Shown piece after piece: positions 1 to 11,760 of a stretch of DNA of 64,000 bases. A program made the position numbers and the translations under genes. Within the stretch, counting starts at the first letter, position 1; every line of letters starts with the position of its first letter. Source of the DNA: Dicyema japonicum. Taxonomy: Eukaryota; Dicyemida; Rhombozoa; Dicyemidae. The stretch is from NCBI GenBank assembly GCA_011109175.1, contig RDEW01000009.1, positions 981,652-1,045,651 of the forward strand, given 5' to 3'. Below the pieces are notes generated by a model, which worked only from the letters and a program-made list of their open reading frames with translations, was not told where the DNA came from and did no database searches.

Positions 1-1241
1 AATTATAACAGCTACCATAACAAACGCAGATTTGATTTACTCCAAATTTCGTTAACGTCGACTCACATTATTTAGAACCCCAGGATCAGCGATAAAGAAA
101 GACAAAAAAACGTCACGGTTAGGTAATCCAAGTTCCCTCAATCAATCGAGGCATCCAACGTCTATGGTCTCCCATTGTTCCCACTATGTTATATTGTTCT
201 CACTATGTTATGAAATAACTTTCAGAGAATCATAGTTAACAAAATTAACACACTTAATATTCCTGGTAAAGTCGTTGTGAATAATTATCAGATAAAAAAG
301 GTGTTCTTAGTGTACACATGTTCTTCGTGAACAAGGGTACGCTTATTATTTTGAAAAAATCTGTCTTATACTATATTATTATGCCATTATTACGATTTCC
401 ACATGCACATGCACATTCTCCTAATTATAATTCTTATTATTGACTTCTAATAGTATTTATCTACGACCAGTAGTTTCATCAGTTCGGCAGGGTACTCTTC
501 CTTCGTTCCCATCCGTAATGGACTGTGTTGTAACTCTTTTCAAGAATATGTTTCTTCTGAGATCTTTTTGATTCCATACTATCATCCCGAAGGGGAAGTA
601 CTGGAGGAGTTGATTTGTCTAGCTGAACATCGCATAGACCTTTTATCTCAATCTGTGGTCGCCTGCTTCATCTATCCAGTTGAATTCTTGTGAATCCGCT
701 GCTTTCTGGAACTATTTCTGATTTTGGTCGCAAATTACCATTTTTGTAAATGTAAAGGCGATGGGGAAAAAGTAGCAGAATTCATATTATACAGTCAGTA
801 AAGTTTTCCACAGGAATGATTTCTTGTCAATATTGTGAATTTATCCGCCGATTTGTGACCATTAATGCTGGATGTAGTAGTTAAGGAGTTTTGAAGTAGG
901 AGGTCCCTTTTTTAAATTGGATCTTTCCAACACAGAAGAGATTAATTCATCAGAAGAGATTTACTGTGACTTCGGATACCTAATTGAGTGGATATTTGTC
1001 CTCCTTCAGTTCATCGAAAAATTTGCAATTTTGTCCAGACTTGGAGATCCTCAGGACTGGCGTTGGTTCTGTGGACGTCTTGGAATTTCCATCGTTCGTT
1101 GAAATCCTCACTATCTATTGATAGTTTGTCTCTGAGTTGTTCTTTTGTCATACAAATAAATTCTTATTTGATTTACTTAAACTAATAAGTAATTTTAGAC
1201 ATAATTTGATGATCATTTCCACAACTATATTGTTTTTCAAC
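1..1241. other. No gene recognised
   Basis: No protein family is recognised. Around 430-670 on the plus strand there is a short open stretch that would be extended if a 30-nt GT...AG intron at about 513-542 were removed, but the resulting peptide resembles nothing I know. The rest is AT-rich with frequent stops in all frames. Confidence 0.4.
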
Positions 1242-1420
1242 GGATGGGCAGTGTAATAAGTTCCGGACCAAAATTCAGCTGGTTACAGAGTCGAATCTCG
1301 CTGCTGTCCATTTGGTGAAGGTTCCACATATCTATGATACCTCTGGGTTGAAAGTGACGCTGTCATCATCGACTTATCACTGCCGAACGGGATTGTCTTG
1401 TGGCACTTACATAAACAAAA
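1242..1420 (+). repeat. tRNA-derived SINE (SINE-A), diverged copy
   Basis: This is a diverged copy of the element at 50791-50985. It keeps a degenerate tRNA-like head with a B-box-like GAGTCGAATCTCG near 1288. The same body follows: the GGTGAAGGTTCCAC block, a GACGCTGTCATCATC block, and a tail ending in an A-rich CAAAAACG tract. The A box has decayed, so this copy is probably transcriptionally dead. Family membership rests on collinear matches across roughly 170 bases. Confidence 0.65.
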
Positions 1421-2305
1421 ACGAAAGGAACAAAAAAATCGAGAACATTTTCGATGTCTTGGATTTTTAGCATAACTGCTCCTACTTTTTAAATAAAATG
1501 TAAGTTCTGCCTATGTAAGGGAAACATCACTACTCTCTTCTCTGAAAGGGATGTTATATTAACCCCTTCTTACAAAAGAACAAGTTCCCTTTATTGTTTT
1601 TAAACAGAGATTTTTTTCAACAAATGTTAGATCACGTGTAACACTGTAACTCTAATTACAATACTAATCACATTAAGTATCCAGTATGTCTTGTCTAGTT
1701 ATTCCACAAATTTATGTGAATTTTTTCTATATTATTTTTAGTTTCCCTATTTACCATTCGATAACTGAATTCTAGAGATGACCGAAAATCCAACAATGAA
1801 TAAGGAGATTGGGTGAGCTTATAAAACGATATGGGTAACTGTTACTATAGCGACAAGATCGATACCGAATTTTCTAGTCATTTTTAGCACGACCGNTAGA
1901 TCATATCCATCTCACACACCTGAGTAACACGTGTGTCTTACCGAGCCAAAATAATTGTCCAAAATCTCGACAAATCTGTGAAGCAGATCCAAAGTCATCA
2001 TTGCGTTGTCTTCAGAATCAACGAGGGCGCAGAAATATACACTTGCATATCTCTAGTAGATATTGTAAGGATTACCTTCGGAAAACGATTGTATATTCGC
2101 CGAATTCTATGAAATTCCAGTCTGGATCGACTTCCAATGTGAGTCTAACGACTTCTTTTATGAGCCGTTGTTTCTCAGAGTGAGAATACGAAAAAAAACA
2201 CTTTTGGAGACGGATATGTCCCTGACGATTAAATAGCACAACAAGACGCATCCTGCATTTTTTAAATTATTATTTTTTTAATTAAATAAATTAATCTCAG
2301 ATACA
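1421..2305. other. No gene recognised
   Basis: AT-rich sequence containing one N at 1896. Short open stretches exist but none matches a family I recognise. Confidence 0.4.
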
Positions 2306-2878
2306 CAGAGAAAAAAATTAAAGTAAACAACTATAAAGTGCATCCAGTTCCCACTTCTACAGATAGAGTCCATCCGGAATCAGCATGAAGGGTAAAAGCC
2401 GTCCATTACTTGCAGTTGTGGAAACCCCTTAAGTGAAGTGGGAGAGGGAAAATTATCTTTTTTCGTTCCAGCCTGGCATTGACCGCCACAAGACAGGTGA
2501 GTCACATGAAGCCACTCTAATAGGAAGAGAAAGGAGGAACAGACAAAACAAAAAGAAAACTTCAACCAATTAGCCACGTATCACCANAGAAAAAAATTAA
2601 AGTAAACAACTATAAAGTGTATCCAGTTTCCACTTCTACAGATAGAGTCCATCCGGAATCAGCATGAAGGGTAAAAGGCGTCCATTACTTGCAGTTGTGG
2701 AAGCCCCTCAAGTGAAGTGGGGGAGGGAAAATTATCTTTTTTCGTGGCAGCCTGGCACTGACCACCAAAAGACAGGTAAATCACATGAAGCCATTCTAAT
2801 AGGAAGAGAAAGGAGGAACAGACAAAACAAAAAGAAAACTTCAACCAATTAGCCAGGTATCACCACATGGCGCCATTT
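2306..2878 (-). repeat. Two tandem copies of dispersed repeat R1
   Basis: Two direct copies of a ~280-bp unit lie side by side (about 2306-2586 and 2587-2878), each beginning with GAAAAAAATTAAAGTAAAC and ending with a TATCACCA motif. An N at 2587 falls exactly on the junction. Related single copies in the opposite orientation occur at 8990-9335 and 50030-50262. Shared blocks are CCACAACTGCAA, ATTCCGGATGGACTC and a GGCGCC block at the 5' end. The element is non-coding, short and dispersed, so a SINE-like or other non-autonomous transposon is likely; class unknown. Confidence 0.75.
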
Positions 2879-3679
2879 GATTAGTATATTTAAAATATTC
2901 AAATTCTTGTAATTTTAATATAGATTTTTATATTATAAAAATAATCCAGATTAAAAAAATAAAATTATGCAGATTTTCAAAAAACTCTGCTGAATTATTT
3001 AAATATTGTTTCATGAACTTAGCATCATGGATGTGTCTAGAAAGTAGAGGATTTCTATATGAGAGACACCACAACGTGAAGGACATTATTACCAGAAACA
3101 ATACATGGTAGTTCACCCATCTTCAAGTTNAGTAAAATTTGTGTCTAATTTTAGGATACTGAATAAACTGAAATCCTACTCAAGACGTGAATCTACTGCG
3201 GTCTGACGGGGATTCAAAAGAGTGGTAGTTTATGATTTTACTTGATATTTCCGTACTCAGATTTGCATTTAATATTTCCGTACACAGATTTTTAACCTAT
3301 TTTTAATTATTTAATGCCTTTGGCGATAATTAATAAAATGCTGCTTATTTTGCTGATTTCAAATATACAATCTCGTATAGCCCAGAATTTTATTGATAAT
3401 CTTTGTTGGATAAATTCAGAACAGTATTAATGACGTTTTGTTAGTAATTTAACTAATTTAAAGGTATTAAATTACTAGTTATGATTTTTTCATTGAATAC
3501 AATTTAATTCTTTTGTTTCTAAATCAGGTAAAAATTTAACAAATTCATTATATAAGGTTTTAACAAAACTGATGAAGATTTTGTTTTAACAATTATGCAA
3601 AAAACAACTGAAAAATCAAATAATCCAAGAAAAATAGAATTACTAGAAAATCTAACAAAAGAAAAACGAAAATGATTTC
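2879..3679. other. AT-rich; possible upstream GPCR exon
   Basis: Mostly AT-rich with one N at 3130. At about 3595-3672 a short lysine/asparagine-rich open stretch starts with ATG and ends just before the GPCR reading frame. It could be an upstream exon or 5' leader of that gene, but I cannot place a splice junction with confidence. Confidence 0.3.
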
Positions 3680-5631
3680 ATGAATAAATTTTCTGCTATA
3701 ATTGGTTTAATTTTAAAATTACATCAAGAAACTATACGAGAAGTTACATTAATGCCTTCACCAACGCCTACAACAACGCCTACAACAACGCCTACATCAA
3801 CAACTACACCAACATCTACACCAACATCAACTCACCAACACCTTCACCAACATCAACACCAACACTCACACAACTACACCACAACATACCACAACACACC
3901 GACAACTACACCAACACTTTCACCAACAACTACACAAACATCTAAACCAACATCAACACCAACAACTCCACCAACATCAACACCAACAACTACACCAACA
4001 CCTTCACCAACAACTACACCAAAAAGTGAATTAAATGAGGACTATTTTGAAGTTAGTATTTTAATAATTTTAAGATTATTAGACAACTCAATAATGAGTC
4101 ATTATCTTTAAAAATTAATGAGAAATTATCAATTATCGAAAGATAAACCAACAAAACATTCAAAGAAACTCTCGGGGATATTACTTGGATCGATCAAATG
4201 GATTTAAAATCAGGATCTACTATTTCCACCGATTCAATTGTAGTTAATATACATCATAATGAAACAAAGGGAGACGGTATGGCAGGATAACTATCTTTAG
4301 CTCGTATTTTAGTTATTAAAAATAATGAAACAATTATCGATGGTAAAGAAACCAAACAAATCGATAGAGTGGTGTCAATAATTTTTAATAATGAAAATAA
4401 TAACACCGAGAGTAAAATCACTAAAGTGACTATTTTTTTCCAAGATATTATTCAGAAAATGCGGTATAACTATGTATGTGTTTATTGGAATAACGGATTA
4501 TGGGATAATGAAACTATGAAAACGGAAATTAGTTCAAATGACAGTGTAACATGCACTACTGAACATCTTACTAGCTTTTCAGTCTTATTCGTAATTTTTC
4601 ATATAAATTTAGAATTCCAGAAAAGGTCAATTAAATTCTAAAAAGACAGCAACCTCATATATCACCATTATTGGATTATCTATATCAGAAATTTCAATCA
4701 TTATTTCATTTATTATTTTCTTTAGTCAATTCAAGTTATATTTACTTAGTTTAGACTTTTAATTAAATCTCAGATTCAGTTGACGTTGATTAACCTTGAA
4801 ATATCAATTTTCATAACAAATACTGTTTTTATATTCGGAATTTTCTCAGGATTTGAAAAATCTTTTATTCAATGTGTCACTGTTGGAGCACTATTACATT
4901 ATGGGCTACTAACTCAGTTTTTCTGGATGCTTTCCCAGACTATAATTCATTATATAAAATTCATCAAAGTTATTGGCATGAACATAAATAATTTGATTTT
5001 AAAGATTCTTACAATTAACTGGGGTTACTCTTTCTCATAATTTGCAGGAATACCTCTGTTAGTAGTTATTATCATATGTGCAGTTTCAAAAATGCGTATT
5101 ATTCGGATAACAAGTAAATGTTGATTCAATATTTAAGATATATGTTGCATGGAACTGCATTCTACTTGAGCCTGTTAGTTCCATGTGCAGTTATTTTTTT
5201 AATTATCACAATTTTATACTTTTACATTTTCTACAAATTCATTTATTACAAAATAAAACTAAAATCAATCAATTAAAAAAATCAACAAATTCAATATTAA
5301 TTTTCTTATTCTTTCTATCGGGTTTATATTTTTTATTTTTGCAGGAATTAACTGGTTCTTGGCCTTTTTCCTTGAATTTGATGAATTTAAAATAATCGAA
5401 TACATCTTCTGTATTTTAGTGTGTCCACAGGGCTTAATTATTCTAATATTGAATATTCACAATAAACGCAAAATGTCTAGCAGATTCCGACCGCACTATG
5501 GTAAGAAATACACGAGCAAAAAAACAACAACTACACTGTCAAGTTCCCCAATGACTACACCAATGCCCACACTCACGTTTATAGAATTAGTTATTGTAAG
5601 ACGATTTTGTAGGTATTTTAACAATAATTGA
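3680..5631 (+). CDS. Adhesion G-protein-coupled receptor (mucin-like stalk, GPS, 7TM)
   Basis: Cell-surface receptor of the adhesion GPCR (B2) class. A Thr/Pro-rich stalk is encoded at about 3752-4023. It is followed by GAIN-like sequence and a GPS at about 4465-4590 (CVYWNNGLWD, later VTC, then the cleavage triad HLT as HLTSFSVLF). Seven-helix sequence follows: TM1 after a 22-nt intron (SYITIIGLSISE), TM2/TM3 at 4780-4985 (VGALLHYGLLTQFFWM), TM4 near 5050, TM5 near 5165-5225, and TM6/TM7 across a 23-nt intron at about 5321-5343 (INWFLAFFLE; CPQGLIILILN). The tail is Ser/Thr-rich. The GPS keeps only two of its usual four cysteines. The start is uncertain: no clear signal peptide is visible, and the stretch 4110-4290 contains stops that need further introns. 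The class assignment is firm; the orthologue is unknown. Confidence 0.82.
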
Positions 5632-5639
5632 CTTTTACA

Positions 5640-6660
5640 ATCATTATATTAACTTGCTTTAAAACGTGTTAACCTTTGTAGAGTTGTGCATGTACATTTC
5701 AGCATGAAAGAATAAAGCGAGGTTTCTTAAGAAGAGTACTCCTCTGCTACCTCTCAACTTTAAAATTGGCATGCCGTGGGGACATCTCAGATAGAGAATA
5801 AGAATTACAATGTCGTCGGCATAAGTCAGAATAATATCATTTTCGGCGTCCGGTGTGGAGGGATCCTTCATGAATAGTAATAATGACAAAGGGGATCCTT
5901 AAGAACATCATTAGATAGAAGCCGAAAAATAGATCTTGAATGGACATTGCAGACGCGTCCCCTACGACCACTAACGAAATTAGCTAACCAGATCTTTAAC
6001 TTTCCAGGGATCTTTGATGGTAAATTTTCCTAGGAAGAATCCTCCTTGACACAGAGTCAAAAGCTTTGTGGACGTCTATGGAGCAAAGTACAATTTTCAT
6101 GTTTCCCGACCTGTACGAGAAACCATATCGTATAAAGCTAGTCAATGCAGATAAGTGCGTCGAAATAGACCTCTCCTTTTTAAAACCATGTTGAAATGAC
6201 GAGTCCGGGAAGATATTTTTGATTTTCGCAAGAACCAGCCTCTCCAGAATTTTCGACACCGAACACAATAACGCGACCGGCCTGTGTGAAGCTGGGTCCT
6301 TCTTCACTTTACTGGGTTCAAAATTGGACGTAGGTGGGAAGCTTCCATAAGGCTTGAATATAATTTTTGTTAATAGAGTGGTTGAATATCCTCGTTAATG
6401 AAGCGATTCCATAATCATCAAGATTCTTTTGGAGGATCATTGAGATCTTATTAGGTCTGTTAAAATAAGTTGTTTTAATTGTTATCAATTCATTTCTCAT
6501 CTCTTTTTCAGTAAAGTACATCATATCAGGTTCCTTTTTTCGGTTTAATGAGATATAAAGGGGGTATATCCGACTTTTAAGGTCCTTGTGATGATATTTC
6601 ACGTAATATTTTGAAATTATTCAAATCCTTTTGCTTTGATCCACCTCAGATGATCCTTCA
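5640..6660 (-). mobile_element. LINE-A reverse transcriptase remnant
   Basis: Minus-strand pieces of a non-LTR reverse transcriptase. In order: a segment before the palm, then ASHRPVALLCSVSKILERL, the motif-A block LCSIDVHKAFDSVSRRIL, and the catalytic box as LTYADDIVILI near 5800. Stops and frameshifts separate the pieces, so the copy is dead. It is related to the copies at 22620 and 52970. The APE-type endonuclease is not visible here. Confidence 0.85.
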
Positions 6661-7429
6661 TCCTCTCTTGAGACGTCAGCATTGGATCTATTTCCATTTA
6701 GAGAAGAGTGCACATGCTTCTATCTTTATTTTTGCTTTAATCTACCTGTTTTTTAATTCACTATTCAAAATGCTCATTCTAAGCTTATCATCAATAATTA
6801 ATTAGGAAATTTTTTGAGTTCTTTTCTTGATTGATGCTGACCTGCCATATTCCCTGGCCTAGTTAAGGTGGTGTTTGGGTACAGATAGTGATTCCGCATC
6901 CAAGATAGTGCGGTTTACATAAGCAACTACTTTGTCTATGGAAGTAATGCCATCCAGATACTGCAGTAGATTGTCAGTAAGTGTACGGTAAGGTCTCCAG
7001 TCTGCACGTTTGTAGTTGAATTTTCTGGGAAACTCCTAGTTAAAGTATCTCTGTTGATCTCAGAAGAATGGCATTGTGGTCGCTTCTTAAGTTGTAAGCC
7101 ATTTATTTCTTATGCATAACAACGAGTCATTAATTTCTTATGCATTCGATATGAATTCGATTCTAAATATGTTGCTAATATAAAACTTGTGGAAAGGATG
7201 ATCCGTAGGTTCGACGGCATTTCGATTTTGAATAATCTATGGATAAAAAAAAACAATTTTTAACGTTTTAAAATCTGATGAATATTGGTCTTTTAGACTT
7301 GTTCGTAAGATTCTTAAAATTTTTAAATACTGATTTTTTAAAATTTTTTGGAAAAAAATTTATTAACAAAAATAATCAAGCCTTTGCCAATGGATTGCGA
7401 TTACGTTTCTACTTAATACGCCAATCCTG
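6661..7429. other. No gene recognised
   Basis: AT-rich sequence with poly-A/T tracts around 7230-7380; no protein family or RNA gene recognised. Confidence 0.4.
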
Positions 7430-7645
7430 AATCGTTGTCTAAAACAGAACGATTCCCGGAGTTCTCTTTTCGGTTCACTAGTCTGAAAGATCCTAATGCC
7501 ATCCAGGGGCTCCCGACATTTTTATGGTTACTGGTGTGAATCGTTATCGGTCTCTAATGGGCGAGTAATTCTTGATCTTGGCCAATTCTGTTGCATTGGC
7601 CGCAGATCCAGGATTCTGAGCAGATCTCAGAAGGAGCGAAGTCGA
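7430..7645 (-). mobile_element. LINE-B C-terminal remnant
   Basis: On the minus strand the pieces AANATELAKIKNYSPI and YRFTPVTI-type sequence match the C-terminal region downstream of the reverse transcriptase in an invertebrate LINE group (pattern: AE..K..KYs......F.P...ET.G). The copy is interrupted by stops. Other parts of the same group are at 11100-11760 and 19440-19650. Confidence 0.5.
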
Positions 7646-7889
7646 GAAGGTATCCACACAAGTTAAATAACAGAGCTATGATGTTCCGTGTAAATAAGAA
7701 AAGTATCATTCCATCTGGCCTCTGTCATTCCAGAACTCGCGTTCTAAGAATTATTAACTGGTATGCTAATAATTCTTTAATATTGTAAAATTTTAAGATT
7801 TTTTAATAAAAACCTCATCTCTAACATCTGAGTGATCAGAGAACTTATATGGGAAGCCAAACAGAGCATATTCTAACGTACTGAGTAGC

Positions 7890-8116
7890 GTGCGTCATCC
7901 ATCGTATGGTAAAAGAATATCCAAACGAGCTTAGGGATATTGAGTTGTGCTACAAAAAGGAAAATGAGCGAAGGTATTTTTCAAATTTATGTATAGGTTT
8001 AATTTTCTGATGGAAAAAGATCGGTCTTAATGTCAAGACTTAAAAATATTTTTTTTTATTATTTGAAATAAATTCTTTGTTAAATCTAGCAATTATCTAG
8101 TTACCATGGAAACACG
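7890..8116 (+). repeat. Inverted repeat IR3, left copy
   Basis: About 227 bases that recur as the reverse complement at 17942-18165, just outside the right arm of the large inverted repeat. Shared landmarks are CATCGTATGGTAAAAG at one end and AGTTACCATGGAAACACG-like sequence at the other. No coding capacity is recognised. Confidence 0.85.
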
Positions 8117-8239
8117 TAAAAAACAGGTTGACAATAGGCATCAAGCCACCCATATAACTGTTCTTACTTAAATAAAGTGTATCTCATGTCTGAGAGGAGC
8201 TAAGCTAATATGGCCATTGTTAATGTGGAGTATTTTTTT

Positions 8240-8860
8240 GAAGAAACCAAATTATTACCCATTAAAACACCAGAATTAATCATTGAATACATCATTTTAA
8301 TCTGCTGGCTTCATTTGTCCTTAAAATAACCATTAATTTAACCATCCTCATTAGCGAGCACAAAACTTCCTTCAAATAATAATTAATTAAACCATTTGGA
8401 AATAGCAGCATTGTGGGTCCTTAAAATAACCATAAATTTAACCATCTATAAAAGAGACCAGATAAGTTCCTTTAAATAATAATTAATTAGACCATTTGGA
8501 AATTGTTGGCACTTTATTCTTTAAAATAATAATTAATTAAACCACGTGAATGTGTTGAAGATGTTCGCTTCGTTGGTTCTTAAATAATCATAGATTTAAC
8601 CATTTGAATATGGCGGTATTGTTAGTCCTTAAATAATCACTAATTAAACCACGTGAATATGAATCAAAATATTCTTAATTACCTCACTGGAAACAGGGTC
8701 AATTAAGCGTCCTCAAATATAATTTTAGATATAACCATTTGATAATATTTTCCTTACCACCTCCAATTCAACGTTTAAAATAGATTCTTAAAATAATCAT
8801 TAATCGAACCATTTATATATGGTCGTGTCGTTGGTTTTTTAAATAATTATTTATAAACTT
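8240..8860. repeat. Degenerate tandem array of TTAAATAATNATTAATTAAACCA units
   Basis: A core of roughly 25 bases (variants of TTAAAATAATNATTAATTAAACCA) recurs about ten times, separated by 35-55 bases of less conserved spacer, many beginning with ATTTG or CGTGAA. It looks like an ageing minisatellite or the remains of one element amplified in tandem. No coding capacity. Confidence 0.7.
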
Positions 8861-8989
8861 TTTGTAGTCATTTCAGACTCAACCTCATCCTCTGTTTGTC
8901 CGAAACCAAAAGTTATTAATATTTTACTTGTGTATTTGGTTAAAAATAAAATACAGCAAACGATTGTCATTTGAATGACCAAAATCATT

Positions 8990-9335
8990 TGATTATATAT
9001 ATAAAAAAATCTGATTCCGCCAATGTGGCGCCATGTTTTGATATGTGGCGACTTGATTTAAGATTTCAGTTTGTTTGTCTATTATTCCTCTTCCCTTTCC
9101 TACTAGAGTGCCGTCATGTGATCCACCTGTCCCAGGCTGGCACAAAAATGATCCCCCACTCCATTGGAGAGGTTTCCACAACTGCAAGGAATGTAGGTCT
9201 ATTACCTTTTATGCTGGTTCCGGATGATGGACTCGTGTGATGTTGAAGGACTCAGTTTCTGTAAGAGTGGAAACTGGATACACTTAATTAGTTGTTTACC
9301 GTGTCTTCTTTCTGGTATATCCGGGGTTAATAAAG
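8990..9335 (+). repeat. Dispersed repeat R1, single copy
   Basis: Plus-strand copy of the R1 family (tandem pair at 2306-2878, another copy at 50030). It starts with a GGCGCCATG block, carries CACTCCATTGGAGAGG and CCACAACTGCAA, and ends near GGGGTTAATAAA. That end resembles a polyadenylation signal at the 3' end of the family. Confidence 0.75.
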
Positions 9336-10910
9336 AGTTAGAATTCCCTTGTGAAACATATAGAGAAATTAGATCCTTTAAATTTTATCGGTCAACAGCG
9401 GAAATAAGACTTGGATGTATTCAAGGGTTATACGACTAGAGGTGTGGGCTGATGGTAATATAGAAAGTCGTGAATAGCTTATTGATTGACAATAAAAGTA
9501 GAAATGACTAGCGAATTGAATACGTGAGCAAAGTACACTAAAATTACCTTTAAAAATTTGTTATACGAATCTATTCTGAAGACAATTCCGTCACAATTTC
9601 TAATGATATTAAACACAAAATATAAGGGACAGATCGGAAGCAATTAAAGGAAAAATATAGATATTGTGTATCAGAAGTTGGAAAAGTAAAAAATTTGATC
9701 TAATAAAATAAAAAGTTGACCTAAATGAAAGGTTAATTTAACTTGTACAACACAAAATTAGATAATATTTTACATTTTCAGATTGGAAATAATCTCTGGA
9801 ATTCCATTAACAATGATTGCTCAAACAGAGAAGTTACTACTTCAGTTGATTCCGTAATTGCTAATTTTAAAATAACATTCTTTAGATATTGCAAAAATTT
9901 GTGATTCAATTTCCTTCAAAATATTTGTTAATAGATAATATTCTTGGCTTGTGTCTATTTTTATGGAGTAGTGGATTATTCCTGTAATAAAGATTCCCTT
10001 CTAGAGCATAGTGATAATCTGTGTTAAATATTTAGTAGTTACTATCTAACCAGCTACAATGGGATAACCAATTTCTTTAAATAATTTATTTTTGACCACA
10101 AGTGCCTTGATAGATGATATTAATTTATCCACCTCAGGATAATAAAATTTATAAAGGAAAACATGTAAAAAATAACGCACGTACCATTAATTTTATTTAG
10201 TTGGTGTTAAGGACAACCGGAAGGGTTATTCTTAATTGAGACTACAAATTCATTGTAGACTCAAAGGCGTTCCTGCTCAGATAATTTTGTTGTCATCCTG
10301 ATCTACTTCATTCTGCGGATAGCCGTTTCTGTTTTTCAATGTCAGCTTCATCCCCGAGTAACGAACCTAGTGCTTTCAGTTTTTTATATTTATTAAAATA
10401 GTAGACGTAAAAATAGGAGAATGGAGAAAAAAAATTTCAAAATAAGTCGATATTAGACATTGTTTTGGTTGAGGTGTTACAAATGTCTTTGTCATGTTTG
10501 ACATCTACCAACTCGTTCTCTCTCAGCACCATAAGTGGCAGATTCGTGACAAAGAAGCAATACAGAGACTAATTGAAGTGTCAAAATAATTTCAACAAAG
10601 TGTGAAAAAATATTACCAATGAAACTGGAGTGTGTAAAAACCTCTCCTATGAGTTTTTATGGAATCGAAAAAAGGAAATAAATATTCAAATGACCATTTT
10701 CATTGTTGTTGTTCTTCAAATGACAAATCAATTCCTTTGATGGGCGAGAAATTTTAAAAATCACTGATTTCAACTATTGAAGGTTAATGTGTATAAAATC
10801 TGACATACACGAACAAAAGACACACTAAATTAATAATTTATATAAAGTGATCCCTCAATAATCCCAACGAAAAAAATTCGATGACTTTTGAATTGTTAAG
10901 AAATTATTTA
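9336..10910. other. No gene recognised
   Basis: AT-rich, stop-dense sequence. On the minus strand near 10310-10380 one short open stretch reads like charged helical protein (GSLLGDEADIEKQKRLSAE). It is too short to assign and could be one exon of a small unidentified gene or chance. Confidence 0.35.
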
Positions 10911-10914
10911 TTAC

Positions 10915-11090
10915 AGATAAAATAAAAGAGACTGAGGCTGTTAGATGATCCCGGCCTCCTTAAGAAGCCGCCTCATCCTTTCTCGGTGCTCCTCCCGAGA
11001 GTCGAGACATTTCCTGTTTGGATAAATAACTTTTTAGAAGTCTTGAGGATTTTTGTAGGGTTCTCGTTACTAACTCGATATTAATTTATC
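10915..11090 (-). mobile_element. LINE-A 3' end
   Basis: The minus strand encodes the C-terminal tail of the LINE-A polyprotein (REEHRERMRRLLKEAGI, then stop). The same tail occurs at 26740-26905 and, altered, in the inverted-repeat arms. This is a 5'-truncated insertion. Confidence 0.75.
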
Positions 11091-11099
11091 CATCTGGCG

Positions 11100-11760
11100 T
11101 GTGAGACCACTGGACGATGAGAACACCATTTAACCTATGGTACCTGGACGACGTGACCGTCTGAGGTAATTGGAAACAGTGGTGGCGGAAGTCGAGTACG
11201 CCATATCTGCACTTGGGTTTAAACCGAACCCGTAAAATGTAAAATTATAAACTTTGCTCGCGGAAAGAAAGACTTCTGCCATGCAGTGGCCGCAATTTCT
11301 ACTTATCTCCGCAATGTCTCGGTCACCTAACTCGAATATACAATTTTTATTGGCTCTCCTCTATACTGCAATAATGCTTCAGCTCTCCTGGAGGAAAAAA
11401 TACATAACTCCAACATTTCACATCAAATATATAAACCCAAGACTCCCACATGTCTTTATTCTTCTCAGGAATTTTCACCTTCCTTATGAATTACCACGAT
11501 ATTTTTTCTCATACGGACAGCCCCATGTTTCGCAGACATGAACTTTCTGAGAGCCACCGACGAGAAGCTGAGGACAGCCGTTGAAGAAACTCTCAGCATT
11601 TATTTGATAAAACTGGCTGGATTCAATGCAAACTACTCTTTGCTACGGAGGAATCGGAATACACTCACCATTAGAACTCGCCCTCCCGGCCTTCCTTTCT
11701 TCGACATATGCTTCCAGTGGTCTCACATTTTAGATCCTACGCTACATTAATCATCGGACC
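11100..11760 (+). mobile_element. LINE-B reverse transcriptase remnant
   Basis: Plus-strand reverse transcriptase sequence of a second LINE group. The catalytic box is NLWYLDDVTV near 11130, followed in shifted frames by AEVEYAISALGFKLNP. Further on come FLRATDEKLRTAVEE and GGIGIHSPLELALPAFL near 11650-11700. Frame changes show it is a pseudogene. The YLDD box separates it from LINE-A, which has YADD. Confidence 0.75.

Noticed and set aside
2664-2852. Open frames on both strands within the R1 repeats
   Set aside because: They sit inside a short non-coding repeat and are not conserved in the other R1 copies.
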